A stretch of DNA of 64,000 nucleotides, taken from contig NZ_LMQP01000002.1 of NCBI RefSeq assembly GCF_001425405.1, positions 148,194-212,193 of the forward strand, given 5' to 3'. This DNA is from Sphingomonas sp. Leaf412 (GTDB lineage Bacteria > Pseudomonadota > Alphaproteobacteria > Sphingomonadales > Sphingomonadaceae). The notes under the pieces were generated by a model that had not been told where the DNA came from, did no database searches, and worked only from the letters and a program-made list of their open reading frames with translations. The position numbers were made by a program, and so were the translations under genes. Positions 37,086 through 45,780 of this stretch are shown here, piece after piece. Positions within the stretch are counted from its first letter, which is position 1; the number at the start of each line of letters is the position of its first letter.

Positions 37086-37861
37086 CCCGAACGGACGGGG
37101 GCGTGGGCTCTTACCGGCACCCCCGCTGCCGCCAGCGCGGCATGCGCGTCGGCGATGCTCGCCTCGCCGAAATGGAAGATCGAGGCGGCGAGGACGGCGG
37201 AGGCGTGACCCTCCACGACCCCGGCGACGAGGTGGTCGAGATTGCCGACCCCGCCCGACGCCACGACGGGCACGCCGGTGCGATCGGCGATGGCGCGGAT
37301 CAGCGCGAGGTCGTAGCCGTCACGCGTGCCGTCGCGGTCCATCGAGGTGACCAGCAATTCGCCCGCGCCCAGGTCCGCGAGCCGCAGCGCGTGCGCGACC
37401 GCGTCGATGCCCGTCGCGCGGCGACCGCCGTGGGTGAACACCTCCCAGCGGTCGCCGACGCGCCGCGCGTCGACGCTGGCGACGCAGCACTGGCTGCCGA
37501 AGCGTTCGGCGATGTCGGCGACCAGTTCGGGGCGGGCGACCGCGGCGGAATTGACCGCGACCTTGTCCGCCCCCGCCAGCAGCAGCGCGCGTGCGTCGTC
37601 GGCGCTGCGCACCCCCCCGCCGACGGTCAGCGGCATGAAGCAGACCGCGGCGGTGCGGCGCACGACGTCCAGGATCGTGTCGCGTCCCTCGTGGCTGGCG
37701 CCGATGTCGAGGAAGCACAATTCGTCCGCGCCGGCAGCGTCATAGGCGCGCGCCTGCTCGACCGGATCGCCCGCATCGATCAGGTCGACGAAGTTCACGC
37801 CCTTCACCACGCGCCCGTTCGCGACGTCGAGACAGGGGATCACGCGGGCGCGGACGGTCAT
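37082..37861 (-). CDS. hisF: Imidazole glycerol phosphate synthase subunit HisF
   Basis: A 259-residue TIM-barrel cyclase that, with HisH, converts PRFAR to IGP and AICAR in histidine synthesis. The catalytic aspartates lie in [15 protein letters not shown] (about 7-21) and VASVDARR (about 128-135); GGGVRS and SGGVGN bind the phosphates. The last three codons (Arg-Ser-Gly) and the stop come from the dispersed repeat. It is separated from hisA by an opposing gene, so it needs its own promoter in the 124-bp divergent gap. hisE and hisI are not in the window. Confidence 0.95.
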   Translation of the reverse strand: MTVRARVIPCLDVANGRVVKGVNFVDLIDAGDPVEQARAYDAAGADELCFLDIGASHEGRDTILDVVRRTAAVCFMPLTVGGGVRSADDARALLLAGADKVAVNSAAVARPELVADIAERFGSQCCVASVDARRVGDRWEVFTHGGRRATGIDAVAHALRLADLGAGELLVTSMDRDGTRDGYDLALIRAIADRTGVPVVASGGVGNLDHLVAGVVEGHASAVLAASIFHFGEASIADAHAALAAAGVPVRAHAPVRSG

Positions 37862-37985
37862 GGTCGGGTGAGGGGAAAGGCCATGGGCGGCGCATGCCGC
37901 GGTGCCGGGAGAAGGGCAAGCCGCACCGGTTAACGCGTTCGATTCGCAGGTGGAACAAGCGCACGGCGTGGGGGCTTGTGCCGCG

Positions 37986-38852
37986 ATGCATGTCGCTCCC
38001 GCCCGCGCCGTCGACATCGACCCGGCCGCCGCCGCCCGCATCAGGCTGACGTATTGGTGGCGGCACGGCCGGTTGCCCGACCTGGCCGACCCGACCGCCT
38101 TCACCGAACTGGTTCAGTGGCGAAAGTTGCACGATCGCGACCCGCGCCTGCCCGTCATGGCGGACAAGGCGGCGATGAAGGAAATCGTCGGCGATCGTCT
38201 GGGGCGCGACTGGGTCGTCCCGATGCTGTGGTCGGGCACCGCCCTGCCGGACCGACCGGTCGGACGCGGGCCGATGGTCGTGAAGGCGCGCCATGGCTGC
38301 AACCAGAATGCGTTCGTCCACGACGATGCCGGATGGCGCCGGGCCGGGCGGCGTGCGGTGCGGTGGGTCGGGGTGCCCTACGGCCGGTGGCTGGACGAAT
38401 GGCTGTATACGCTTATCCCACGCGGCATCCTGATCGAACCGTTCATCGGCGTCGACGGCGCGTTGCCCGTGGATTACAAATTCTACGTCTTCGGCGGGCA
38501 CGTCACGCACGTGCAGGTCCATCTGGACCGCGGCGGCAGGCATCGGTGGACCGTGCACGACCGCAAATGGATCCCGATGGTGCGCGATGCGCCCGTGGTG
38601 ACGCGACCGACCGCGCTGGACGCGATGATCGCGGCGGCGGAGGAGATGGGGCGGGGGTTCGATTTCGTCCGGGTCGATTTCTATCAGCCCGCGGCCCGGC
38701 CACTGTTCGGCGAGATGTGCTTCTATCCCGGATCCGGGCTGGACCCGTTCGATCCCCCGTGGCTCGACGCCGAGATGGGGCGATTGTGGATGGCGGCGGC
38801 GCGCAGGCGGGCAGCGGGGCGGGACGGCGCGCGGGATCGTGTCGCCGCCTGA
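37986..38852 (+). CDS. ATP-grasp protein, TupA-like (surface polysaccharide type)
   Basis: A 288-residue protein with the pattern of the TupA-like ATP-grasp family: [11 protein letters not shown] (about 54-64), [15 protein letters not shown] (ATP-binding lysine, about 98-112), DYKFYVFGG (about 164-172) and [22 protein letters not shown] with the Mg-binding Asp and Glu (about 224-250). Family members are associated with teichuronopeptide or capsule synthesis and are thought to ligate acidic or amino compounds. There are no polysaccharide genes nearby. It stands in reverse orientation between hisA and hisF; its stop is 5 bp from the hisA stop. The ribosome-binding site is weak. Confidence 0.8.
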   Translation: MHVAPARAVDIDPAAAARIRLTYWWRHGRLPDLADPTAFTELVQWRKLHDRDPRLPVMADKAAMKEIVGDRLGRDWVVPMLWSGTALPDRPVGRGPMVVKARHGCNQNAFVHDDAGWRRAGRRAVRWVGVPYGRWLDEWLYTLIPRGILIEPFIGVDGALPVDYKFYVFGGHVTHVQVHLDRGGRHRWTVHDRKWIPMVRDAPVVTRPTALDAMIAAAEEMGRGFDFVRVDFYQPAARPLFGEMCFYPGSGLDPFDPPWLDAEMGRLWMAAARRRAAGRDGARDRVAA

Positions 38853-38857
38853 CGGGT

Positions 38858-39592
38858 TCAGGCCGCCGCCGCCACGCTCATCGCCGCCGCCAGGTCGAGC
38901 CGGCCGTCGTACAGCGCGCGGCCGGTGATGACGCCTTCCACGCCGTCCCGCGCGTGGAGCGCCAGGACGTGGATGTCCGCGATGCCCGCGACGCCGCCGC
39001 TGGCGATGACGGGGATGTCGACCGCGCGGGCGAGGTCGACCGTGGCTTCCACGTTGCAGCCCTTCAGCAGGCCGTCGCGGCCGACGTCGGTGAACAGCAG
39101 AGCGGCGACGCCCGCATCCTCGAACCGGCGCGACAGGTCGAGGACGCTGGTGGTCGATACGTCGGCCCACCCCTTCGTGGCGACCATGCCGTCGCGCGCG
39201 TCGACCGCGACGACGATGCCGCCCGGGAAGGCGGCGGCCATGTCGCGGACGAATTGCGGCTGTTCCAGCGCGGCGGTGCCGATGACGACGCGCGCGACGC
39301 CTGCGTCGAACCACGCCTCCACCGCGGCGGGGGTGCGGATGCCGCCGCCGAGCTGGACGTGGCCGGGGAAGGCGGCGACGATCCCGCGCACCGCGTCGCC
39401 GTTGACGCTGGCACCCGCGAAGGCGCCGTCGAGGTCGACGACGTGCAGATGCTGCGCCCCCGCGTCGGCGAACAACGTCGCCTGATGCGCGGGGTCGTCG
39501 CCGTAGATCGTGGCGCGGTCCATGTCGCCCTCGGCCAGGCGCACGACCTGCCCGGCCTTCAGGTCGATGGCGGGAAAGACGATGAGGGTCAT
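38858..39592 (-). CDS. hisA: ProFAR isomerase HisA
   Basis: A 244-residue TIM-barrel isomerase of the histidine pathway. The catalytic aspartates lie in VFPAIDLKAGQVVRL (about 4-18) and in the second half (FTDVGRDG); GGGIRTPAAVE and SGGVAGI bind the substrate phosphates. The ATG at 39592 is preceded by GGGGAGG, which belongs to the palindromic hairpin between hisH and hisA. It is convergent with the ATP-grasp gene. Confidence 0.95.
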   Translation of the reverse strand: MTLIVFPAIDLKAGQVVRLAEGDMDRATIYGDDPAHQATLFADAGAQHLHVVDLDGAFAGASVNGDAVRGIVAAFPGHVQLGGGIRTPAAVEAWFDAGVARVVIGTAALEQPQFVRDMAAAFPGGIVVAVDARDGMVATKGWADVSTTSVLDLSRRFEDAGVAALLFTDVGRDGLLKGCNVEATVDLARAVDIPVIASGGVAGIADIHVLALHARDGVEGVITGRALYDGRLDLAAAMSVAAAA

Positions 39593-39594
39593 CT

Positions 39595-39622
39595 ATCCTC
39601 CCCGAGCGGGCTCGGGGAGGAT
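39595..39622. repeat. Palindromic hairpin between hisH and hisA
   Basis: A perfect 12-bp stem (ATCCTCCCCGAG and CTCGGGGAGGAT) with the loop CGGG fills the 32-bp gap between the two genes. On the minus strand its downstream arm supplies GGAGG four bases before the hisA ATG-side linker, so it acts as the hisA ribosome-binding site. It belongs to the same family as the hairpin before murB. Confidence 0.85.
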
Positions 39623-39624
39623 CG

Positions 39625-40230
39625 TCACGGCCGCCATGTCAGGAACCTTTCCAGCAGCGCCAGGCCGTAGCGCTGGCTCTTTTCGGGATGGAATTGCACG
39701 CCCACCATGTTGTCGCGCGCGATCGCGGCGGTGACGGGGCCGGCGTGGTCGGTGGCGGCGATCACGTCGTCGCCCTCGAAGGCGAAGCTGTGGAGGAAAT
39801 AGGCCTCGCCAGCGACGATCAGCGGGTGATCCGCAACGGGCGTCACGTCGTTCCAGCCCATATGCGGTACCTTCGCCCCCGTCCCCGCGGGATCGATGCG
39901 ACGGACGCGGCCCGCGATCCAGCCGAGGCCCGCATGGGCGCCCAGTTCCTCGCCCACGTCGGCCATCAATTGCATCCCGACACAGATACCCAGGAAGGGC
40001 GTCCCGTCGTGGCGGACGCGGCGTTCCAGCGCGTCGACCATGCCCGGCACGCCGCGCAAGGCGGACGCGCAGGCGCCGAACGCGCCGACGCCGGGAAGGA
40101 CGATGCGATCCGCGCGCGCGACCGCATCGGGGTCCGCGGTGACCGCAAGATCGGTGCAGCCCGCGACGCGCAACGCATTCTCGACCGAGTGCAAATTGCC
40201 CGCGCCATAATCGATCAGCGCCAGCGTCAT
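39625..40230 (-). CDS. hisH: Imidazole glycerol phosphate synthase glutaminase subunit HisH
   Basis: A 201-residue class I glutamine amidotransferase that supplies ammonia to HisF. The nucleophile lies in FLGICVGMQLM (Cys at about 81), and the His-Glu pair in VQFHPEKSQ. The N-terminal LIDYGAGNLHSVENAL is characteristic. The ATG overlaps the stop of the YciI-like gene (ATGA). A hairpin separates it from hisA. Confidence 0.95.
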   Translation of the reverse strand: MTLALIDYGAGNLHSVENALRVAGCTDLAVTADPDAVARADRIVLPGVGAFGACASALRGVPGMVDALERRVRHDGTPFLGICVGMQLMADVGEELGAHAGLGWIAGRVRRIDPAGTGAKVPHMGWNDVTPVADHPLIVAGEAYFLHSFAFEGDDVIAATDHAGPVTAAIARDNMVGVQFHPEKSQRYGLALLERFLTWRP

Positions 40231-40538
40231 GCCAGCAGGTTTCCGAGCGCGGGCTGCGCGAAGCTGGCGTTGAAGGCGACAACCTCCACCGTCGCGACGC
40301 CGCCGGTCACGAACGGATCGGTCGCGGCGATCGCCTCGACCGCCGTCGCGGTACCGTGGGCGAGGATCACGCCGCCGGTGCGCGGGTTCCGGCGACCGGC
40401 GACGAGGAACGCGCCCTCGCGCATCGCCGCCTCTACCCATTCGACATGCGCGGGCATCAGCGCATCGACCTTTTCCAGCGACGCGACATAGGTCAGCAGG
40501 ATCAGCGACAGGTCGCCCTTGCTGCGATAGCCGCTCAC
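40227..40538 (-). CDS. YciI-like protein in the histidine operon
   Basis: A 103-residue YCII-domain protein ([20 protein letters not shown], then a central GGVILAHG and beta strands), a ferredoxin-like fold related to muconolactone isomerases. The usual His-Asp pair of YciI is partly visible (His at PAH). The GTG start overlaps the hisB stop (GTGA), and the stop overlaps the hisH ATG (ATGA), so it is coupled on both sides. This placement suggests a part in histidine synthesis or control, but no activity is known to me. Confidence 0.85.
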   Translation of the reverse strand: MSGYRSKGDLSLILLTYVASLEKVDALMPAHVEWVEAAMREGAFLVAGRRNPRTGGVILAHGTATAVEAIAATDPFVTGGVATVEVVAFNASFAQPALGNLLA

Positions 40539-41122
40539 AAGCTGCCCTTGGTCGAGGGGATCGCATCCGCCTTCCGCGGGTCGATCTCCACCGCGGTGCG
40601 AAGCGCGCGGGCCAGGCCCTTGAACGCGCTTTCGGCGATGTGGTGATTGTTGTCGCCGTACAGCGTCTCGATGTGCAGCGTGATTCCCGCGGTCTGCGCG
40701 AAGCTGTGGAAGAAGTGCTGGAACAGCTCGGTATCCATCTCGCCCAGCCGCGGCTGCGAGAATTCGGTCTTCCACACCAGCCAGGGGCGGCCCGAGATGT
40801 CGAGCGCGACGCGCGTCAGCGTCTCGTCCATCGGGCTGAGCGCATCGCCGTAGCGGCGGATGCCGCGCTTGTCCCCCAGCGCCTGCGCGACCGCGGCGCC
40901 CAGCGCCAGCGCGGTATCCTCGACCGTATGATGCTGGTCGATATGCAGGTCGCCCTTCGTCGTGATCGCGATGTCGATCAGCGAATGGCGCGACAATTGT
41001 TCGAGCATGTGGTCGAAGAAGCCGACCCCGGTCGCGACCTCGTAAATGCCGGTCCCGTCGAGGTTGACGGCGATATCGATCTCGGTTTCGCTGGTGGCGC
41101 GGCGAAGCGTGGCGGTGCGCAT
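40535..41122 (-). CDS. hisB: Imidazoleglycerol-phosphate dehydratase
   Basis: A 195-residue manganese enzyme of the histidine pathway, monofunctional as in most bacteria (no phosphatase domain). The metal sites are formed by [14 protein letters not shown] (about 42-55), [14 protein letters not shown] (about 69-82) and [12 protein letters not shown]. The ATG at 41122 gives the normal N-terminus ([13 protein letters not shown]). It is the first gene of the minus-strand his block, divergent from sspB with a 73-bp gap. Confidence 0.95.
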   Translation of the reverse strand: MRTATLRRATSETEIDIAVNLDGTGIYEVATGVGFFDHMLEQLSRHSLIDIAITTKGDLHIDQHHTVEDTALALGAAVAQALGDKRGIRRYGDALSPMDETLTRVALDISGRPWLVWKTEFSQPRLGEMDTELFQHFFHSFAQTAGITLHIETLYGDNNHHIAESAFKGLARALRTAVEIDPRKADAIPSTKGSL

Positions 41123-41195
41123 GGCGTCGCCCCATAACGCACGCGGCGACGCATGCAATCTTGACCGCGCGTCGCATCGCGCTACCCATGATGCG

Positions 41196-41678
41196 ATGAC
41201 CGAGATGCCCGACAGCCTGATCCCCTATGACGAGATCGTGCAGGAAGCGCTGCGCGCCGTCGTCGGCCGGGTGCTGGGCACCGTCGCCGAGTCGGGCGGG
41301 CTGCCCGGCGACCATCATTTCTACATCACGTTCAAGACCCAGGCCCCCGGCGTCGACATTCCGACGCGGCTGGTGGAACGGTTCCCGGACGAGATGACGA
41401 TCGTCCTCCAGAACCGTTATTGGGACCTGACGGTGGACGGCACGAAATTCTCCGTCGGCCTGTCGTTCAACCAGGTGCCGTCGAAGCTGGTCGTCCCGTA
41501 CGGCGCGATCACCGGCTTCCACGATCCGACGGTGAACTTCGAACTGCGGTTCCAGGCGCAGGAGGGGCCGGAGGACGGCCCCGGCGGGCACGACCCGGCG
41601 GAGAACGACGGCCCGGCGGCGGTGCCGGTCGAGGACGGATCGAACGTCGTCGCGGTGGATTTCAAGCGGAAGAAGTAA
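41196..41678 (+). CDS. sspB: ClpXP adaptor SspB (alpha type)
   Basis: A 160-residue adaptor that delivers ssrA-tagged and other substrates to ClpXP. The folded domain (about 5-115) contains [13 protein letters not shown] and [19 protein letters not shown], typical of alphaproteobacterial SspB. A Glu/Pro-rich flexible tail leads to a C-terminal ClpX-binding peptide ([11 protein letters not shown]). The ATG at 41196 was chosen by homology pattern; upstream extensions read through hisB antisense. Confidence 0.92.
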   Translation: MTEMPDSLIPYDEIVQEALRAVVGRVLGTVAESGGLPGDHHFYITFKTQAPGVDIPTRLVERFPDEMTIVLQNRYWDLTVDGTKFSVGLSFNQVPSKLVVPYGAITGFHDPTVNFELRFQAQEGPEDGPGGHDPAENDGPAAVPVEDGSNVVAVDFKRKK

Positions 41679-41738
41679 TCGGGCAGGCCGATCGCGATTT
41701 TTTCTTTCATCCTCGCGGGCGCGACGCTGCGCGACCGG

Positions 41739-42341
41739 TTGGTCGCCTGCACCGGGGCGCTGATCGGTATCGCCCTGACCGCCTGGGTAAGCGCGATCGG
41801 CGTCGGCATGGACGCCGCGGTGCTGATCGTCGCGCCGATGGGCGCGTCGGCGGTGCTGATCTTCGCCGTGCCCGCCAGTCCCCTGGCACAACCCTGGCCC
41901 GTCATCGCGGGCAACACGCTGTCGGCGCTGGTCGGCGTTGCGGTCGCGGCGCTCGTGCCGGTGCCCGCGGTGGCGGCGGGGATGGCCGTCGCGCTCGCGA
42001 TCCTGCTGATGTCCTTGACGCGTTCGCTGCATCCGCCGGGCGGGGCTGCGGCATTGCTGGCGGTGGTCGGCGGGGCGGAGGTCGCCGCGGCGGGATGGAC
42101 GTTCGCGATCGTGCCGGTGGCCCTGAACGCGGTGATCCTGGCGGCGGTGGGCGTGCTGTTCCATCGCGTGTCGGGGCACAATTATCCGCATCGTCCGCTT
42201 GCGCTGCCGCTGGCGCATCCCGAGGATGTCGACCGCGCGCTGGAGGATCTGGGCGAGACGCTGGACGTGGACCGCGCCGACATCGACCGGTTGCTGGTGC
42301 GGGTCCAGCATCATGCGGGGATGCGGGCGCGGCGGCGATAG
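41739..42341 (+). CDS. HPP family membrane protein
   Basis: A 200-residue protein (from TTG at 41739) with four or five helices and the defining motif SLHPPGGAAAL (about 94-104), found in HPP proteins linked to nitrite or other small-ion transport in plastids and cyanobacteria. The function in this lineage is unknown. The frame is open upstream to the sspB stop and encodes IFSFILAGATLRDR, which looks like the true N-terminus, but the only possible initiator there is ATT at 41698. The TTG is therefore a fallback. It follows sspB closely and ends 54 bp before fumC. Confidence 0.75.
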   Translation: MVACTGALIGIALTAWVSAIGVGMDAAVLIVAPMGASAVLIFAVPASPLAQPWPVIAGNTLSALVGVAVAALVPVPAVAAGMAVALAILLMSLTRSLHPPGGAAALLAVVGGAEVAAAGWTFAIVPVALNAVILAAVGVLFHRVSGHNYPHRPLALPLAHPEDVDRALEDLGETLDVDRADIDRLLVRVQHHAGMRARRR

Positions 42342-42395
42342 CGACGACGCGGGGAATGGCGGGAACGACGCCCGGCGCCTGTTGTTGATCGTGCC

Positions 42396-43784
42396 ATGAC
42401 CACCCGTACCGAAACCGACTCGACCGGCGCGATCGAGGTTCCCGCCGACGCCTATTGGGGCGCGCAGACGCAACGGAGCATCGCCAATTTCCCGTTCGGT
42501 GCGCGCGAGCGGATGCCGATCGAGATCGTCCATGCGCTGGCGCTGGTGAAGCAGGCGGCGGCGCGGGTGAACCGGCGCCACGGGCTGGACGCGGAAAAGG
42601 CCGGGGCGATCGAGGCGGCGGCGAAGGAGGTCGTGGAGGGAAAGCTGGACGACCAGTTCCCGCTCGTCATCTGGCAGACCGGCAGCGGCACGCAGTCCAA
42701 CATGAACGTGAACGAGGTGATCGCGGGCCGCGCCAACGAATTGCTGACCGGCACACGCGGCGGCAAGACGCCGGTCCATCCCAACGACGACGTCAATCGC
42801 GGGCAGTCGAGCAATGACAGCTTCCCGACCGCGCTGCACATCGCCTGCTCGCTGGCGGTACGGCGGCGATTGCTGCCCGCGGTGGAGCGGTTGCATGACG
42901 CGCTGGCGGCGAAATCGACGGCGTGGGGCGGGATCGTGAAGATCGGGCGCACGCACCTTCAGGATGCGACGCCGCTGACGCTGGGGCAGGAATTCTCGGG
43001 CTATGCGCATCAGCTGAACCGTTGCCTGCGCCGCATCGAGCCCGCGGTGGAACAGGGCACCGACCGGCTGGCGCAGGGCGGCACCGCGGTGGGCACGGGG
43101 CTGAACGCGCCGAAGGGATTCGCGCGCGATTTCTGCGCCGAACTGCGCGGCATCACGGGCGTCGATTTCAGCCCGGCGGAGAACATGTTCGAGGCGCTGG
43201 CGTCGAACGATCCGCTGGTCCATCTGTCGGGGACGCTCAACACGCTGGCGGTGGCGTGTACGAAAGTCGCGAACGACATCCGCCTGCTCGGCTCGGGCCC
43301 GCGCTGCGGTATCGGCGAGCTGGACCTGCCCGCGAACGAGCCGGGCAGCTCGATCATGCCGGGCAAGGTGAACCCGACGCAGTGCGAGATGCTGACGATG
43401 GTCGCAGGCCAGGTGATGGGGAACCACGCCGCGATCACGATCGGGGGGATGCAGGGGCATCTGGAGCTGAACGTGTTCAAGCCGATGATCGGCGCGGCGG
43501 TGCTGCGGTCGATCGACCTGCTGGCGACGGGGTGCGCGGGGTTCGCCGAGCGATGCGTCGAGGGGCTGGTCGCCAACGAGGGGCGGATCGCGGAACTGGT
43601 CGACCGGTCGCTGATGCTGGTCACCGCGCTGGCGCCCGAGATCGGGTACGATGCCGCGGCGAAGATCGCCAAGTATGCGCATGAGAACGGCCTGACGCTG
43701 AAGGCGGCGGGCGTGGCGCTGGGGCTGGTTGACGAGGCGACGTTCGATCGCGTCGTGCGCGCGGATGCGATGCTGGGGAACTGA
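42396..43784 (+). CDS. fumC: Fumarate hydratase class II
   Basis: A 462-residue homotetrameric, iron-independent fumarase of the citric acid cycle. The three conserved regions are visible: [18 protein letters not shown] (about 100-117), [20 protein letters not shown] (about 184-203), and the signature [15 protein letters not shown] (about 318-332). The ATG at 42396 gives the usual N-terminus. A 9-bp stem-loop follows the stop. Confidence 0.96.
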   Translation: MTTRTETDSTGAIEVPADAYWGAQTQRSIANFPFGARERMPIEIVHALALVKQAAARVNRRHGLDAEKAGAIEAAAKEVVEGKLDDQFPLVIWQTGSGTQSNMNVNEVIAGRANELLTGTRGGKTPVHPNDDVNRGQSSNDSFPTALHIACSLAVRRRLLPAVERLHDALAAKSTAWGGIVKIGRTHLQDATPLTLGQEFSGYAHQLNRCLRRIEPAVEQGTDRLAQGGTAVGTGLNAPKGFARDFCAELRGITGVDFSPAENMFEALASNDPLVHLSGTLNTLAVACTKVANDIRLLGSGPRCGIGELDLPANEPGSSIMPGKVNPTQCEMLTMVAGQVMGNHAAITIGGMQGHLELNVFKPMIGAAVLRSIDLLATGCAGFAERCVEGLVANEGRIAELVDRSLMLVTALAPEIGYDAAAKIAKYAHENGLTLKAAGVALGLVDEATFDRVVRADAMLGN

Positions 43785-43789
43785 CGCGC

Positions 43790-43814
43790 CGTTCGGGGTT
43801 TCAGCCCCCGAACG
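43790..43814 (+). terminator. Stem-loop after fumC
   Basis: Arms CGTTCGGGG (43790-43798) and CCCCGAACG (43806-43814) pair perfectly around TTTCAGC. No T-run follows; the next bases AAAGGAT are the ribosome-binding site of the next small gene. It may be a weak terminator or a regulatory hairpin for that gene. Confidence 0.45.
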
Positions 43815-43826
43815 AAAGGATGTTTC

Positions 43827-44039
43827 ATGGGTGCAACGACCATTGGCGCGCTGATCGGCGGGGCGATCGATTCGATGTCGGGCGACGACAGTTCGGTCGA
43901 CGGCGCGATCTACGGCGCGATCACCGCGAACGTCCTGAAAGTCGCAATCCCGATCGCGGTTACCTACGCCATCGGTTGGGGTGTGTTGAAGGGCCTGGAG
44001 AAGCTGGGCGATACGATTTCGGAGAAGGTGTCGGCATGA
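43827..44039 (+). CDS. Small glycine-rich membrane-associated protein
   Basis: A 70-residue protein with an N-terminal Gly/Ile-rich segment (TIGALIGGAIDSMSG) and a hydrophobic helix (VLKVAIPIAVTYAIGWGVL, about 37-55). I recognise no family. AAAGGA lies 8 bp before the ATG. Its stop overlaps the ATG of the next small gene (ATGA), so the two are probably made together. Confidence 0.6.
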   Translation: MGATTIGALIGGAIDSMSGDDSSVDGAIYGAITANVLKVAIPIAVTYAIGWGVLKGLEKLGDTISEKVSA

Positions 44040-44251
44040 TAAAGTCCATCATCGGTGCGCTCGTCGGGCGCGAAGTGGGTCGTCGCGACGGCGGCGGCGG
44101 GGCCAAGGGCGCGCTGGTCGGCATGGCGCTGACCCGGGTCGCGACGCGGATGGGGCCGCTGGGCATGCTGCTGGGCGGTGGCTATGTGGCGAAGAAGGCG
44201 CTGGATCGGCGGCGCGACCGCAAGGCCGGGCGGGTGCCGCCGGTTATTTGA
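44036..44251 (+). CDS. Small basic glycine-rich protein
   Basis: A 71-residue protein (MIKSIIGALVGREVGRRDGG at its start), with a Gly/Ala/Leu-rich middle (RMGPLGMLLGGGYVAKKAL) and a basic tail. The segment could insert in a membrane. It is coupled to the preceding gene by an ATGA overlap; both have GALIGG/GALVGRE-like starts, which hints at a distant common origin. Function unknown. Confidence 0.6.
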   Translation: MIKSIIGALVGREVGRRDGGGGAKGALVGMALTRVATRMGPLGMLLGGGYVAKKALDRRRDRKAGRVPPVI

Positions 44252-44281
44252 TCGCCGGCCATCGGCGGTAATCGCCTAACA

Positions 44282-44340
44282 ATTGTGCCTCCGCGAAGGC
44301 GGAGGCTCAGACTGGGTTCCCGCCTTCGCGGGAACACAAT
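44282..44340. repeat. Compound palindromic repeat (outer stem plus two hairpins)
   Basis: Outer arms ATTGTG and CACAAT enclose two perfect 8-bp hairpins with 4-nt loops: GCCTCCGC-GAAG-GCGGAGGC (44287-44306) and GTTCCCGC-CTTC-GCGGGAAC (44316-44335). It lies between two convergent genes. The second hairpin is the uninterrupted form of the one that carries an insertion at 46930-46985. Confidence 0.8.
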
Positions 44341-44342
44341 AG

Positions 44343-45491
44343 TCAGGTCCAGTCCGCGTCGGGATGTGCCCCTAGTTTCGGGCTTGCGGTCGCTGCCATG
44401 ACGCGGTCGCCGTCGTACATGACCGGCGCGGCCAGCCCCGGCAGGCCGTCCACCAGCAGGCGCATTCCGCGCGCCACGACCTGCGGGTCGGCGAAGACCT
44501 GATCGACGCGATTCACCGGGCCGACGGGGACGCCGGCCGTCTCAAGTGCGGCAAGCAGGTCCGCGCTCGACCATTTGACCGTCTCCGCCACCACCAGCGG
44601 CAGCAGTGCCGCGCGGTTGCCCACGCGCGCGGGATTGGTGGCGAAGCGTTCGTCCTGCGCCAGTGCGGGTATACCCAGCACCGCGCACGCCTTCGCGAAC
44701 TGGCCGTCGTTGCCGACCGCGACGATCAGGTCCCCGTCCGCGGTCGGGAAGCTCTGATACGGGGCGAGGTTCGCGTGGCCGTTGCCCATCCGGTGCGGGA
44801 CGTCCCCGCTCGCCATCCAGTTCAGCGCCTGGTTCGCCAGCACGCCGACCTGCGTATCGAGCAATGCCATGTCGATATGCGTGCCGGTCCCGCCGGACGC
44901 GCGCGCGGACACGGCGGCGAGGATCGCGACCGCGGAATAGACGCCCGTGAACAAATCCGCGATCGCCACCCCGCTCTTCTGCGGCGCGCCGTCGGGCTCG
45001 CCGGTCAGCGACATGATGCCGCCCATCCCCTGGATGATGAAATCGTAGCCCGCGCGGCGCGCATACGGCCCGGTCTGGCCGAAGCCGGTGATCGAGCAGA
45101 CGATCAGCCGCGGGTTCATGGCGCGAAGGGAGGCGGCGTCGAGGCCGTATCTGGCGAGGCCGCCGACCTTGTAATTCTCGATCACCACGTCGGCGGTGGC
45201 GGCCAGTTCCTTCACGCGCGCCTGCCCCTCCGGCGTCGCGATGTCGAGCGCGACGCTTCGCTTCCCGCGATTGCAGGCGTGATAATAAGCGGCGGACAGG
45301 TTTTCGCCATCCGCGCCGATCATGAAGGGCGGCCCCCAATGGCGCGTGTCGTCGCCCGCGCCGGGTCGCTCCACCTTGATGACGTCGGCGCCGAGATCCG
45401 CCAGCAATTGCCCGCACCACGGCCCGGCGAGGATGCGCGCGAGTTCGAGGACGCGCAGGCCGGCGAGCGGGCGGGGCGGGGAGTGGGTCAT
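44343..45491 (-). CDS. CaiB/BaiF family (class III) CoA-transferase
   Basis: A 382-residue protein with the class III CoA-transferase pattern: GLRVLELARILAGPWCGQLLADLGADVIKVE (about 10-40, not written here as a single motif), RGKRSVALD, and the segment AIADLFTG, whose aspartate is in the position of the catalytic residue that forms an aspartyl-CoA intermediate. The acyl substrate cannot be told. No acyl-CoA dehydrogenase is adjacent. The stop lies directly beside a compound repeat. Confidence 0.9.
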   Translation of the reverse strand: MTHSPPRPLAGLRVLELARILAGPWCGQLLADLGADVIKVERPGAGDDTRHWGPPFMIGADGENLSAAYYHACNRGKRSVALDIATPEGQARVKELAATADVVIENYKVGGLARYGLDAASLRAMNPRLIVCSITGFGQTGPYARRAGYDFIIQGMGGIMSLTGEPDGAPQKSGVAIADLFTGVYSAVAILAAVSARASGGTGTHIDMALLDTQVGVLANQALNWMASGDVPHRMGNGHANLAPYQSFPTADGDLIVAVGNDGQFAKACAVLGIPALAQDERFATNPARVGNRAALLPLVVAETVKWSSADLLAALETAGVPVGPVNRVDQVFADPQVVARGMRLLVDGLPGLAAPVMYDGDRVMAATASPKLGAHPDADWT

Positions 45492-45780
45492 GATATCCCT
45501 TCATCGTGCCGGGTCGATCCCGGCATCCATCGCGCCGCGCACGCGACGACCCGCCGGTCTTGCGACACGATCGGCCACGGCTCAAGGCCGGGCGGGCCCG
45601 CGCGTGGCGTATCGGCGGTCGCGGGCCATTCTCGAAATCCGGGTCTGGCGGACCGTGGTGGCCGCCGACACGGTCGCCCGGGACCGATCGGCGCCGATAC
45701 GCCACGTCGCGACGACGTTGCGCCGGGGGCGTCGGCACTATAGCGCAGGCACACGTACAACCCGATATCGAGGATGAGGT

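Noticed and set aside
40227..43682. An open frame of more than 1,100 codons on the minus strand opposite sspB, the HPP gene and fumC
   Set aside because: Only its last 103 codons are a gene (the YciI-like protein). The rest is antisense to well-identified genes and shows the Arg/Ala/Pro-rich composition of a shadow frame in GC-rich DNA.
45492..45780. Possible gene between the CoA-transferase and the dehydrogenase
   Set aside because: The 289-bp divergent gap has only Arg/Pro-rich shadow frames and a small GCCGGG-TCGAT-CCCGGC hairpin near 45508; no coding signal was seen.
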